From NCBI RefSeq assembly GCF_002205895.1, contig NZ_NJDE01000007.1:124001-188000 (forward strand): a DNA stretch of 64,000 bases. Reading direction: 5' to 3'. Source of the DNA: Saccharibacillus sp. O23. Its GTDB lineage: Bacteria > Bacillota > Bacilli > Paenibacillales > Paenibacillaceae. The notes below the pieces were generated by a model, which was not told the DNA's origin, made no database searches, and saw only the letters and a program-made list of their open reading frames with translations. Positions within the stretch are counted from its first letter, which is position 1; each line of letters begins with the position of its first letter. This document shows, in pieces, positions 25,241 through 34,288 of this stretch. A program made the translations under genes and the position numbers.

Positions 25241-26752
25241 ATGTCGTTCAAAGTGGCTTTTATCGGGGCGGGCAGTATCGGATTCACGCGGGGACTGCTG
25301 CGGGATCTGCTGAGCGTACCCGAATTCGCGAATATCGAAGTATCATTTATGGATATCGATCGACGGAATCTGGATATGGTGACGGAGCTGTGCCAGCGGG
25401 ATATCGACGAGAACGGACTGACGATCCAGATCGCTCCGACGACGGACCGCCGCGAAGCGCTCAAAGGGGCCAAGTACGTATTTTGTACAATTCGGGTCGG
25501 CGGGTTGGAAGCGTTCGCGACCGACGTGGACATTCCGCTGAAATACGGGGTGGACCAATGCGTCGGCGATACGCTGTGCGCGGGCGGGATCATGTACGGA
25601 CAGCGCGGCATCGCCGAGATGATGGAGATCTGCCGGGATATCCGCGAGAATGCGGCATCCGACGTGCTGCTGCTCAACTACTCGAACCCGATGGCGATGC
25701 TCACATGGGCTTGCAATAAATATGGCGGCGTAAGGACGATCGGGCTGTGCCACGGCGTGCAGCACGGGCATCATCAGATCGCGGAAGTCTACGGATTGGA
25801 TAAAAAAGACGTAGACATCATCTGCGCGGGCATCAACCACCAGACGTGGTATATCTCCGCCAAGCATGAAGGCCGCGATCTGACGGAAGGACTGCTGGAA
25901 GCGTTCGAGCAGCATCCGGAATACAGCCGCACGGAGAAAGTCCGGATCGATATGCTGCGCCGTTTCGGCTACTACAGCACGGAATCGAACGGACACCTCA
26001 GCGAATACGTGCCGTGGTACCGCAAACGTGAGAACGAGATTCAGGATTGGATCGATCTCGGAAGCTGGATTAACGGAGAAACGGGCGGTTATCTGCGGGT
26101 TTGCACGGAAGGGCGAAATTGGTTCGAGACCGACTTCCCGAACTGGCTCAAAGATCCGGCGTTCGAGTACGGAGCGGAGCATCGGGGCGAAGAACACGGC
26201 TCGTATATCGTGGAAGGATTGGAGACGGGCCGCGTGTACCGGGGACATTTCAACACGGTCAATAACGGAACGATCTCCAATCTGCCGGACGACGCGATCA
26301 TCGAAGCGCCGGGGTATGTCGACCGCAACGGCATCTCCATGCCGCTCGTCGGCGATCTGCCGCTCGGCGCGGCCGCGGTGTGCAATGTCAGCATCTCCGT
26401 GCAGCGGCTGGCGGTGGAAGCGGCGATTCACGGCGATGACAAGCTGCTGCGCCAAGCGTTCATGATGGACCCGCTCGTTGGCGCCGTCTGCAATCCGAAA
26501 GAGATCTGGCAGATGGTGGACGAGATGCTGGTCGCCGGCGAGAAATGGCTGCCGCAGTACGGCGAAGCGATCAAGGCTGCCAAAGAACGTCTGGCTTCCG
26601 GCAACCTGATTCCGACCCGCGAAGGCAACGAAGGCGCGGCGCGGCTCAAGGTCAAGACGGTCGAAGAAATGCAGCAGGACCGCGAAGCGGCGAACAAAAA
26701 CGCGGGCGAGTCGGATAAAGGCAAAGACCGCGAGAAGGTGGCGCAGGAATAG
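25241..26752 (+). CDS. Family 4 glycoside hydrolase (alpha-galactosidase/alpha-glucosidase type)
   Basis: 503 residues. The start at 25241 has GGAAGGGGAG upstream; the in-frame residues further up belong to the leader. Family hallmarks are the NAD-binding GAGS (9-12), the metal-binding Cys170 in LCHGVQHGHH, and N199-H200 of GINHQTW. GH4 enzymes use NAD+ and a divalent metal to cleave the glycosidic bond by oxidation and elimination. The sequence is close to the MelA/LplD branch, so galactosides or galacturonides are possible substrates. The extreme C-terminus (KGKDREK) is charged and not conserved. Confidence 0.9.
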   Translation: MSFKVAFIGAGSIGFTRGLLRDLLSVPEFANIEVSFMDIDRRNLDMVTELCQRDIDENGLTIQIAPTTDRREALKGAKYVFCTIRVGGLEAFATDVDIPLKYGVDQCVGDTLCAGGIMYGQRGIAEMMEICRDIRENAASDVLLLNYSNPMAMLTWACNKYGGVRTIGLCHGVQHGHHQIAEVYGLDKKDVDIICAGINHQTWYISAKHEGRDLTEGLLEAFEQHPEYSRTEKVRIDMLRRFGYYSTESNGHLSEYVPWYRKRENEIQDWIDLGSWINGETGGYLRVCTEGRNWFETDFPNWLKDPAFEYGAEHRGEEHGSYIVEGLETGRVYRGHFNTVNNGTISNLPDDAIIEAPGYVDRNGISMPLVGDLPLGAAAVCNVSISVQRLAVEAAIHGDDKLLRQAFMMDPLVGAVCNPKEIWQMVDEMLVAGEKWLPQYGEAIKAAKERLASGNLIPTREGNEGAARLKVKTVEEMQQDREAANKNAGESDKGKDREKVAQE

Positions 26753-26828
26753 AAAAGGAAGCTGGGCGTTAAGGCGAAAAGTCGGCTAAAGATGCACGTC
26801 GTTAAGTTTGCGTATTCGCTCACAAGTA

Positions 26829-26875
26829 TGCCAAAAAGCGAAAGTTCCTCCGACGGGGAACTTTCGCTTTTGGCA
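26829..26875 (+). terminator. Long bidirectional terminator
   Basis: A 20-bp stem from TGCCAAAAAGCG to CGCTTTTGGCA with only minor defects and a 7-base loop, between the converging GH4 and DJ-1 genes. Confidence 0.85.
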
Positions 26876-26906
26876 TGTTTGTTTTATCGAGGCGGTTAGG
26901 AATAGA

Positions 26907-27539
26907 TCAGGACTGTACTTGCATGGTCGCCATCAGGGCATGGAAATGACGAGCGTCGCCCGTGCTGAAATAGTCGTACCAAGCTTCCAGTGTTTCTTCC
27001 CGGAATACGTCCAGTTTCGCAATGACTTCGCGAGCCAGCAGCAGGCCGCCGGCCGAGCCGGTCGTGATCAGGTTGCCGTCCGTGACGATCTTCTCGTCTT
27101 GGTAATGCGCGGAACCTTGATACGCAGGGCAGCTCCATTCCAAATATCCCGGTCCGTTGCTGGTGTGCGGACGGTTGTCCAGCATTCCGCGATCGGCCAG
27201 AGCGGTCGTGGCTCCGCAGATCGCCGCGACAAGACTGCCCGTGTCCAGCAGCTCTTTTGCTTTTTCGAGGATCGGCAGATGTTTGGCGTCCTGCCAAGTG
27301 TTCGCTCCCGGCAGAAGCAGCACCGCCGAAGTATCGACACTCATCTCGTCTACGGTTAGATCGGGCAGGATCGTCATCCCACCCATGGTCGTGATCGGAT
27401 CTTTGGAGATTCCGACCGTTCTGACCGGCAGGCGGCTGCCTGCCGTTTTGAAGTATTGCCCCGAATTGAGCTGCGCCGTAACCCATCCCAATTCCCAATC
27501 GGCCATCGTATCCAGTACGTAAACATAAGCGTATTTCAT
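26907..27539 (-). CDS. DJ-1/PfpI-family protein
   Basis: 210 residues. The flavodoxin-like fold is clear: YAYVYVLDTMADWELGW, SAVLLLPGANTW, SLVAAICGATTALADRGMLDNRPHTSNG with the nucleophile Cys in the AICGAT elbow, and ITTGSAGGLLLAREVI. The group (YoaZ-like) is annotated as type 1 glutamine amidotransferase-like, deglycase or stress chaperone; which applies is open. A GGAGGAAC ribosome site supports the start. Confidence 0.88.
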   Translation of the reverse strand: MKYAYVYVLDTMADWELGWVTAQLNSGQYFKTAGSRLPVRTVGISKDPITTMGGMTILPDLTVDEMSVDTSAVLLLPGANTWQDAKHLPILEKAKELLDTGSLVAAICGATTALADRGMLDNRPHTSNGPGYLEWSCPAYQGSAHYQDEKIVTDGNLITTGSAGGLLLAREVIAKLDVFREETLEAWYDYFSTGDARHFHALMATMQVQS

Positions 27540-27617
27540 AGTTCCTCCTTGGCGTGCGTTTATGATAAGCGATAAACCAAGGATAACGGTTCAACGTGGA
27601 CAGCAGGGTGTCGAGGA

Positions 27618-28460
27618 TTAATCCAATGTACTGCCTACCGCCAGAATATATTGAAGCGGTCCGGCGGACAGGTCGATATCGGATTTGAACGTGAAGGTTG
27701 CGTCTTTGGCAATGGCTGCCCGAAGGCGGTTCGGATTCTGGAACTGGAAGTTATAGATGCCGTCCGAAGCAGGTTTGCCTGTGGCGATGGTAGTATGCAG
27801 GTCTTCCTTCCCGGCGGCTATGGCTGCACCGGAAATATTGCGGGCGGTCAGCGTCATGCTGCCTTTTCCTTTGCCGACGGTCGGCAGATTGAGGCTTACG
27901 GACAGCGGACGGATCTCGTTGGTCTGCATATTCGCGGCTTTGGGTGTCTGATTGAAATCGATGCCGCTCGTTTCCAAGTAAGCGATGAGCTTGCTGCTTG
28001 TCTTGAAATTCTTGTCTTTCAGAGTAAGCAGGGCGTTCTGGTAGCTGCCGTCGATCTTTAATCCGTCCAGCAGCACGCGCGCAGGAACGAATAAGTGCCC
28101 GTTTTGGATCACGGCAGCGCTTTTCAGAGTCTTTGGATTTTGATTATACAGCACGGTTTGGGAATTCGGCTTAAAGGTAACCGTGCGGTCTTTCCACTTC
28201 ATCGTGGTTTGTTTGGTGCCTTTATTGTAGCTGACTGCCGCTCCTGTCAATTCGCTTACGGCTCGCAGCGGCAGCATCATGCTTCCTTTGTTGTCTAGAT
28301 AGGGGCTGCCGGAGGAGGTATAGACGATGTAGTACTGATTGATTTTGAGCATAATCGGGCGGTCGTCAGTCTCCGCCCGAGCAGAAGAAGAAAACGCTGC
28401 AAACGAAGACAACAACAAACACAAGGTGAATATGGACAAAAAAGAGATTCGTTTTTTCAT
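27618..28460 (-). CDS. Secreted copper-amine-oxidase-N-domain protein
   Basis: 280 residues from the ATG at 28460 (AAGGTGG box 8 bases upstream); a GTG four codons earlier is less likely. Signal peptide to about residue 33 (ARA-ET). Residues 40-150 hold two half-repeats of the Cu-amine-oxidase N domain: INQYYIVYTSSGSPY with MLPLRAVSELTGAAVSYN, then VLYNQNPKTLKSAAVIQNGHLFVPARVLLD. These domains are widespread on the surface of Paenibacillus and are thought to bind cell-wall or other ligands; no oxidase domain is present. The C-terminal beta domain is unassigned. Confidence 0.82.
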   Translation of the reverse strand: MKKRISFLSIFTLCLLLSSFAAFSSSARAETDDRPIMLKINQYYIVYTSSGSPYLDNKGSMMLPLRAVSELTGAAVSYNKGTKQTTMKWKDRTVTFKPNSQTVLYNQNPKTLKSAAVIQNGHLFVPARVLLDGLKIDGSYQNALLTLKDKNFKTSSKLIAYLETSGIDFNQTPKAANMQTNEIRPLSVSLNLPTVGKGKGSMTLTARNISGAAIAAGKEDLHTTIATGKPASDGIYNFQFQNPNRLRAAIAKDATFTFKSDIDLSAGPLQYILAVGSTLD

Positions 28461-28515
28461 CAGGATTCCCACCTTTATCAGGATTTCGTGCTTCTGTACG
28501 TCTCGTCTGCTTCGG

Positions 28516-29229
28516 TCAAGGTTTCAGCAGTTCCCGGATTCTATGATCCACTCGGTACTCTTCTCGAAATCTAACCTGTTCTCCGTCGTCTTCGATACGG
28601 AAGGTATAGAGCACCGGTTCTTCCGTATCGAAGACCAATTGATAGGAAATCGGGTCCTGCGAGCTTTGGGATCGATCATTCGGCGTATGCGACGCCTCCT
28701 TCAGGTATCGGATAAAGGTCTCGCTTTCGCTTCCGGTCAAGATTCGTATAGGCTCCGTTTCTCTCCAACGGTAGATCGAGACGGAAGAAGGTTTAGCTTG
28801 AAGGACGGCGTCGAAGTCTTCATCGGGCAGTCCGTCGTAGTGTTCGCGCGCGTACAGCTTATACCCGCCGATCTGCTCTTCGTCGTGTACGGCGACCAGG
28901 TCTTCCGGTTCGAAGCCGTCGACCCGATAGAGCTTTGTGCCTTTCTCCAGAAAAGCGGCGTCTCCCGAACGGTTGCGATAACTGGAATCGGTTACGTTTC
29001 CGTCCAGCTTCTTGCTGACGGTGCCGACGACTTCGTCCGTCACGCTGCCGGAATCGCGCAGGACGCCGTTTGATACCCCTTCATAGACGGTGCCGTCAAT
29101 ATTGACGAAGTCGATCCAGTCGATGATGGTGCCGTAGCGCGGACCCGAGCAGCCTGCGGCCATGAGCATACCGAGCAGCAGGATCGCGATCAGGCCGGTC
29201 GGTTTGGATTTGATGATCCTTTTGTTCAT
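28516..29229 (-). CDS. Lipoprotein of unknown function
   Basis: 237 residues. Basic N-terminus, hydrophobic core and lipobox MAAGC at about residue 27. The mature part alternates short strands and acidic loops and contains YRVDGFEPEDLVAVHDEEQ and YRWRETEPIRILTG segments. I cannot assign a family. The start is followed divergently by the Tet(M)-like gene; spacing of 103 bases suggests separate promoters. Confidence 0.65.
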   Translation of the reverse strand: MNKRIIKSKPTGLIAILLLGMLMAAGCSGPRYGTIIDWIDFVNIDGTVYEGVSNGVLRDSGSVTDEVVGTVSKKLDGNVTDSSYRNRSGDAAFLEKGTKLYRVDGFEPEDLVAVHDEEQIGGYKLYAREHYDGLPDEDFDAVLQAKPSSVSIYRWRETEPIRILTGSESETFIRYLKEASHTPNDRSQSSQDPISYQLVFDTEEPVLYTFRIEDDGEQVRFREEYRVDHRIRELLKP

Positions 29230-29332
29230 CCTCCATGCCCCCTTTTTTCTTCATAAACGCGCTTGACCTCGGGAATGTTTCCTTAGTACGGTACATACAG
29301 AATACGATTTCGTTACAAAAAGGAGTTTTTGC

Positions 29333-31366
29333 ATGAACAAAACGATCGGCATGCTGGCTCATGTGGACGCGGGCAAAACGACGTTCGCCGAGCAGCTTCT
29401 CTATCATACGAACAGTATCCGCAGCCGCGGGCGGGTAGATCATCAGGATGCGTTTCTGGACAGCCACGAGATCGAGCGGGCGCGTGGGATCACGGTCTTT
29501 GCGGGACAGGCGGTCATGAACTACAACGGTTCGACGTATTATCTGCTCGACACGCCGGGGCACGCCGATTTCTCGGCGGAGATGGAGCGCGCGCTGCGCA
29601 CGATGGATTACGCGGTGCTGCTGCTGAGCGCGGTGGAAGGCGTCGAAGGGCATACCGAGACGGTGTGGCAGCTGCTGCGGCGCTACGGGATTCCGACGTT
29701 CTTTTTTATCAACAAAACGGATCGGGCCGGCGCGGACGTCGATCGGGTGATGGACGATATTCGTACGCTGCTGACCGGAGACGTCGCCGATCTGACGGAT
29801 ACGCTGACGATCGGCGAAGCGGAAAAAGAAAACGGCCAAGCTTCGGCGATTCTGGACGATTCGCTCAAAATGTTTCTGGCCGAACGCGACGAGAAGCTGC
29901 TGGAAGAGTATCTGGAAGATACTCGGAGCGCGGAAGAGTGGACGGACGCGCTGATCGGGATGATCCGCGAGGGCCGCGTCTATCCGTGCCTGCACGGTTC
30001 GGCGCTGCTGGATCAGGGCGTGACCGACTTTCTGGCGAAGTTCGACCGTTTGACGGTCACGGATTACGCGTCGGCGGAACGTGCGCGGGAAGAAGATTTC
30101 GCGGGCTACGTGTACAAGATCGGACATGACGAGAACGGTACGCGGCTGACCTATATCAAAGCGCTGCGCGGTTCGCTGGGCGTGCGGGAATTCACCTCGT
30201 ACGAGAATCCGGGAACCGGCGATAACGAAAGCGGGGAACGCGAGGACGACGTGTCGGAACGAGTCACGAGCCTCCGCATCTATAACGGCGAGCGGTACAC
30301 GCATACCGAACGCGCGCATGCGGGCGAGCTGTTCGCCGTCACGGGCTTGAGCGCGGCGCAGGCGGGAGCGGGACTCGGGGAACTGCGCGGCGAATCCGTG
30401 CCGTTCGAGATGACGCCGACGCTGACGGCGCGCGTGGAGTTCCCGCGCGAGCTGCCGGTCAAAGACGTGCTGCGGATCTTCCGCATGCTGGAAGCCGAAG
30501 ATCCGGCGCTCGGCGTCGTGTGGGAAGAAGAGCTTCAGCAGCTCTATATCCGCGTAATGGGCGCGATCCAGCTCGAAGTGCTGACGAGCGTGCTCGCCGA
30601 ACGCTTCGGCATGAAAGCGGCTTTCGGCGCGCCGGAGATTCTGTATCGGGAAACGATCGCAGCGCCGGTGACGGGCTACGGGCATTTCGAACCGCTCAAG
30701 CATTACGCCGAGGCGCATCTGCGGATCGAGCCGGGCGAACGGGGCAGCGGCGTGGTCTTCGAAGACGCCTGCCATGCGGACGAACTGTCCGTCGGCTACC
30801 GCAATCTGGTCGGCCAGCATGTGCTGGAACGCGAGCATCACGGGCTGCTTACGGGTTCGCCGCTGACCGACGTCAAGGTCACGCTGCTGATCGGTCGGGC
30901 GCATAACAAGCATACGCACGGCGGCGATTTCCGCGAAGCGACGCTTCGGGCGCTGCGGCAGGGATTGGAGAAAGCGGAGAACGTGCTGCTGGAGCCGTGC
31001 TACCGATTCCGGATCCGGACGGAGCTGGAGCATATGGGCCGGGTCATGGCGGACGTGCAGCAGGCGCACGGCACGTTCGACCCGCCCGAGACGAGCGAAA
31101 CGCATCTGCTGCTGACGGGCATCGTGCCGGCGGCCACGTTCATGAACTACGCCGTGGAGCTGGCTTCGTATACGCGGGGCAGAGGGATGCTCGGTCTGTC
31201 TTACGGCGGCTATCTTCCGTGCCATAACGCGGAGGAAGTGGTCGCGCGGCGCGGTTACGACAAGAACGCCGATCCGCTGTACACGTCTTCGTCGATCTTC
31301 TGCGCCAAAGGCGCGGGTTATTCCGTGCCGTGGGACGAAGCGGAAGCGGCGATGCATCTGCTGTAA
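29333..31366 (+). CDS. Tet(M)/Tet(O)-like ribosomal protection GTPase
   Basis: 677 residues, slightly longer than Tet(M). The G domain is complete: AHVDAGKTT (G1), ERARGIT (G2), DTPGHADF (G3), NKTD (G4) and GSALL (G5). Domains II-V follow as in EF-G, including GAIQLEVLTSVLAERFGMKAAFGAPEILYRETI. The conserved loop-bearing C-terminal domain ends with the SYGGYLPCH...RRGYDKNADP block. Such proteins remove tetracycline from the ribosome. In soil Paenibacillaceae, chromosomal members may have another role, so resistance is not proven. AAAGGAG box at 29319. Confidence 0.85.
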   Translation: MNKTIGMLAHVDAGKTTFAEQLLYHTNSIRSRGRVDHQDAFLDSHEIERARGITVFAGQAVMNYNGSTYYLLDTPGHADFSAEMERALRTMDYAVLLLSAVEGVEGHTETVWQLLRRYGIPTFFFINKTDRAGADVDRVMDDIRTLLTGDVADLTDTLTIGEAEKENGQASAILDDSLKMFLAERDEKLLEEYLEDTRSAEEWTDALIGMIREGRVYPCLHGSALLDQGVTDFLAKFDRLTVTDYASAERAREEDFAGYVYKIGHDENGTRLTYIKALRGSLGVREFTSYENPGTGDNESGEREDDVSERVTSLRIYNGERYTHTERAHAGELFAVTGLSAAQAGAGLGELRGESVPFEMTPTLTARVEFPRELPVKDVLRIFRMLEAEDPALGVVWEEELQQLYIRVMGAIQLEVLTSVLAERFGMKAAFGAPEILYRETIAAPVTGYGHFEPLKHYAEAHLRIEPGERGSGVVFEDACHADELSVGYRNLVGQHVLEREHHGLLTGSPLTDVKVTLLIGRAHNKHTHGGDFREATLRALRQGLEKAENVLLEPCYRFRIRTELEHMGRVMADVQQAHGTFDPPETSETHLLLTGIVPAATFMNYAVELASYTRGRGMLGLSYGGYLPCHNAEEVVARRGYDKNADPLYTSSSIFCAKGAGYSVPWDEAEAAMHLL

Positions 31367-31465
31367 CGCAAGAGGCCGGATATTGCGCGGCGCTTCAAAC
31401 GGCGTTATCCTTAAATGAAGGCATTGTCCCTTTACTAAATTCACAAGGAATCGAGCGATACATTC

Positions 31466-32215
31466 ATGATTACACTGAAAAGCGAACGCGAAATCGCGAT
31501 GATGGACGCGGCCGGAGACGTTCTGGCGGCCTGCCATAAAGAAATCGCGAAAATGATCAAACCCGGCATCACCACGATGGAGATCGACCGGTTCGTCGAG
31601 AAGTTCCTGAAGCAGCATGGCGCGAAGCCGGAGCAGAAAGGTTATAACGGCTACGAATACGCGACCTGCGCGTCGATCAACGACGAGGTGTGCCACGGCT
31701 TCCCGCGCCGTCAGCCGCTCAAGAGCGGCGATATCGTGACGATCGACATGGTCGTCAACCTGAACGGCGCGCTGGCGGATTCGGCTTGGACGTACGCGGT
31801 CGGCGAGGTGTCCGAAGAAGACGAACGCCTGATGGAAGTGACGCTGCGCGCTTTGGAACTCGGCGTGGAGCAGGCGGTCGTCGGCAATCGGCTGGGCGAT
31901 ATCGGCCATGCGATCCAGAGCTACGTCGAAAGCGAAGGATTCTCCGTCGTACGCGAGTATACGGGCCACGGCATCGGGCCGACCATTCACGAGAAGCCGC
32001 AGGTGCTCCATTACGGCGAGCCGGGCAAAGGCCAGCGTCTCAAAGAAGGCATGGTCATCACCATCGAGCCGATGGTCAACGCGGGCGTCTGGCAGACCAA
32101 GCGCGACGATAACGGCTGGACGGCGCGTACGGAAGACGGCCGCAATTCGGCGCAGTACGAGCATACGCTGGCGATCACGAAGGACGGTCCGCGGATTCTG
32201 ACGTCGCAGGACTGA
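31466..32215 (+). CDS. map: Methionine aminopeptidase, type I
   Basis: 249 residues, typical for type Ia MetAP. The five metal ligands are present: Asp in IVTIDMVVN, Asp in ALADSAWTY, His in GHGIGPTIHEKP, Glu in ITIEPMVN and Glu in AQYEHTLAI. It removes the initiator Met from new proteins. The ribosome site is weak (AAGGAAT 16 bases upstream). Placed 100 bases behind the Tet(M)-like gene, outside the usual ribosomal protein operon, so it may be a second copy. Confidence 0.95.
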   Translation: MITLKSEREIAMMDAAGDVLAACHKEIAKMIKPGITTMEIDRFVEKFLKQHGAKPEQKGYNGYEYATCASINDEVCHGFPRRQPLKSGDIVTIDMVVNLNGALADSAWTYAVGEVSEEDERLMEVTLRALELGVEQAVVGNRLGDIGHAIQSYVESEGFSVVREYTGHGIGPTIHEKPQVLHYGEPGKGQRLKEGMVITIEPMVNAGVWQTKRDDNGWTARTEDGRNSAQYEHTLAITKDGPRILTSQD

Positions 32216-32292
32216 GAGCGGAGCCGCGGGCGGACTCGCGTTTCGGATCGTTCGAAGCGCGACGAAGCGGCCGCCGGAACAACAGAAAGGCC

Positions 32293-32338
32293 AAAGAGCA
32301 CGGAATCCCGATCTGCATCGGTTCCGTGCTCTTTTTTT
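32293..32338 (+). terminator. Intrinsic terminator after map
   Basis: Stem AAAGAGCACGGAA / TTCCGTGCTCTTT followed by seven T. Confidence 0.85.
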
Positions 32339-32361
32339 ACCCTATGCTCCGGATCGAACGT

Positions 32362-32916
32362 TCAACTCTCCCCGACCTCGAGACCGAGCTGTTCGCGCAG
32401 ATGGGCGACGACCATTTGTTGATCGAAGATTTCTTCGTCCGACATGGCGTGCGCGTAGACCAAGGTGCGTCCGCCGACGTCGAAATAATCCGCGTGTACG
32501 TAGAAATCCGGCCCGTTCGCGAAGGCCGGCCGTTCGTCGATGTCGACATAGGCGCTGGCGAAGACATGTTTTTCCGTATAGCTTCGCTCGCCCCAATCCT
32601 TCAGAATCGGCAGATAGACGGACGCGAAATCGCCGTCCTGCGGGTTTTCAAGAATAGAGACGATCGGGTCGTGTTCCCACACGCCCAGGCCTTTGCCGTC
32701 GAGCACGACGATGCCCATACGTTCCTCGTTGGCGAGCAGCATCAATTTGGTCGGATGCTCCGCGTCGGTGGAATAGCCTTCGTCCACGATCGTATCGTCC
32801 GGATGAAATCCGTACGTTCGCAGATTCGAAGACAGGTTGAAGATGAAGAAGTAGGAAATGAACAGAGCGGCTATGGCGACGACAAGGGTAAGCTCGACGC
32901 TCCTGCGTACTCTCAT
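32362..32916 (-). CDS. Single-pass membrane protein of unknown function
   Basis: 184 residues from the ATG at 32916 (AAAGGAGGGA box). A basic cytoplasmic start (MRVRR) leads into one membrane helix (LTLVVAIAALFISYFFIF), then an extracytoplasmic domain with ERMGIVVLDGKGLGVWEHDP and DFYVHADYFDVGGRTLVYAH. No family recognised; a positive-inside arrangement predicts an anchored outside domain. Confidence 0.65.
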   Translation of the reverse strand: MRVRRSVELTLVVAIAALFISYFFIFNLSSNLRTYGFHPDDTIVDEGYSTDAEHPTKLMLLANEERMGIVVLDGKGLGVWEHDPIVSILENPQDGDFASVYLPILKDWGERSYTEKHVFASAYVDIDERPAFANGPDFYVHADYFDVGGRTLVYAHAMSDEEIFDQQMVVAHLREQLGLEVGES

Positions 32917-33067
32917 GCGATCCCTCCTTTTTTTGGACGGGGCCGGTCGGATAGCGGAAGTCATACTCTTGATGAGAAAAAGCCCCTCTATCTTCTATAG
33001 TAAATGTATCGGCGTTGAAAGGCCAGCTTTTCGGGATATTGTAAAGGAACGGTCGGATTCGAACACC

Positions 33068-33094
33068 AAAAAGGCCTTCCGGATAAGGAAGGCC
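33068..33094 (-). terminator. Intrinsic terminator of the ytxH-like gene
   Basis: On the minus strand a GGCCTTCC / GGAAGGCC stem is followed by a T run. It lies 40 bases beyond the stop of the leftward gene. Confidence 0.75.
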
Positions 33095-33135
33095 CTGTCG
33101 ATCGAGCATGGATAACTTGCGGAAGAGGGCTTAAA

Positions 33136-33489
33136 TCAGATACTGCCCGCGCTTCCGTCCGTCGGTTTGCCGCCGACGCCGGACGTGCGCAGAGAGTCCT
33201 GCATGTCCGACTTCACGTCGTGGGCCGCGGATACCGTTTCTTCTTTGAGTTCTTTGACCGCTCCGAGCGTCTCTTTGACGACGCCGGTCACTTCTTGGCT
33301 CTTCTCGACCAGCGCGTGGCCGCGTTCGTTGATCGCCGGGCCGTTCGCGCGCAGCGCTTCGACCGTGTCCATCACGTTATGGCGAATCTGCTCGCCTCTC
33401 TGCGTAGCGACGATGACGGCGGCTCCGGCTCCGATCAGCGCGCCCGCGGCGGCTCCGATCGCGGCGGTGGTAACAAACGATTTATCCAT
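33136..33489 (-). CDS. YtxH-domain general stress protein
   Basis: 117 residues. The ATG at 33489 is chosen because GGGAG lies 10 bases upstream; a TTG three codons earlier is too close to that box. One membrane helix (FVTTAAIGAAAGALIGAGAAVIVA) is followed by GEQIRHNVMDTVEAL and a coiled-coil-like Lys/Glu tail, the usual YtxH pattern. In B. subtilis such proteins belong to the general stress response. A SigB-like promoter precedes it. Confidence 0.82.
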   Translation of the reverse strand: MDKSFVTTAAIGAAAGALIGAGAAVIVATQRGEQIRHNVMDTVEALRANGPAINERGHALVEKSQEVTGVVKETLGAVKELKEETVSAAHDVKSDMQDSLRTSGVGGKPTDGSAGSI

Positions 33490-33530
33490 AGTGTTCAAGC
33501 TCCCTTCGAGGTAAAAGTTCTTGACTGTTA

Positions 33531-33555
33531 TTACCCGGTTGGCGCATGGGTTAAC
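33531..33555 (-). promoter_or_regulatory. SigB-like promoter of the ytxH-like gene
   Basis: Minus strand GTTAAC (33555-33550), 13-base spacer, GGGTAA (33536-33531); consensus GTTTAA-N12-14-GGGTAT. The start codon lies 42 bases downstream. Confidence 0.45.
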
Positions 33556-33595
33556 GATAGTTTTGCGGAAATGTCGATAAAGCTTGCTTTTGCCC

Positions 33596-33601
33596 TATAA
33601 T
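33596..33601 (+). promoter_or_regulatory. -10 box immediately before the M48-type peptidase start
   Basis: A perfect TATAAT ends six bases before the ATG at 33608; no Shine-Dalgarno sequence fits in between and no good -35 box was found. A transcript starting 7 bases after the box would begin at the start codon. Confidence 0.4.
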
Positions 33602-33607
33602 GATTCC

Positions 33608-34267
33608 ATGAACATTCAACATAACGACCAAACCATCGAATTCCACGTCGAATACGCCAAACGCAAAAAAGTCTACGTCCAGCTCGATCCCAACGGGCTG
33701 GTAACGGTCAAAGCGCCTAACGGCCTGCCGGAAGAACAGATTCAAGCGGCGGTCGCGCAGCAGGCGGAGCGGATTCTCGAGATCCGCGCCAAGCTGGCCA
33801 AAGCGCAGGAAGCGCCCAAACCGAAAGAATACCGCGAAGGAAGCGAAGGCGAGTTTCTGCATCTGGGGCGCCGCTGCCGCTTGGACGAATTGATCCCGAC
33901 CGAAGGCCGCACGGAGGAACAACTGCGCGCCGACCTCAAGAAGTTTTATTTTTCGAGCTGCAAAAAGATCGTGAACGAACGGATCGGCGCGTATGCCAAG
34001 CAGCTTAAAGCCGAACCGAAATCGATCGAGATCATCGAATCCGCGACCAAATGGGGAAGCTGCGATTCGCGCAAACGCCTGAACTTCAACTATCTGCTGG
34101 CGATGGCTCCCGTCTACGCGATCGATTACGTCATCGTGCACGAACTGTGCCATATCCATCATATGAACCATGACCGCTCGTTCTGGCGCAAATTGGGCAG
34201 CATCCTGCCGGATTACAAGGAGAGGGAGGCTTATCTCGACCGGTACGGGCGTTTTATGGTGATGTAG
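33608..34267 (+). CDS. M48-type metallopeptidase (YgjP-like, DUF45)
   Basis: 219 residues. The C-terminal part has KWGSCDSRKRLNFNYLLAMAP, then the zinc motif HELCH (178-182) followed by HHMNHDRSFWRKLG, which is the YgjP/SprT-like arrangement of DUF45. The N-terminal half (VYVQLDPNGLVTVKAPNGLP) is a small beta domain. It is presumably a cytoplasmic zinc protease; substrate unknown. No ribosome site is present at the only plausible start, 33608; a TTG at 33584 also lacks one. Confidence 0.85.
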   Translation: MNIQHNDQTIEFHVEYAKRKKVYVQLDPNGLVTVKAPNGLPEEQIQAAVAQQAERILEIRAKLAKAQEAPKPKEYREGSEGEFLHLGRRCRLDELIPTEGRTEEQLRADLKKFYFSSCKKIVNERIGAYAKQLKAEPKSIEIIESATKWGSCDSRKRLNFNYLLAMAPVYAIDYVIVHELCHIHHMNHDRSFWRKLGSILPDYKEREAYLDRYGRFMVM

Positions 34268-34288
34268 GGCCGCGAAGGAGGAAGAGCG

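Noticed and set aside
29096-32164. A 1022-residue open frame on the minus strand opposite the Tet(M)-like and map genes
   Set aside because: It is the shadow of high-GC coding sequence on the other strand. It is rich in Arg/His/Ala, has no ribosome site and no domain. Similar long antisense frames at 8909-10381, 25343-26455, 53867-54922 and 62111-63964 are rejected for the same reason.
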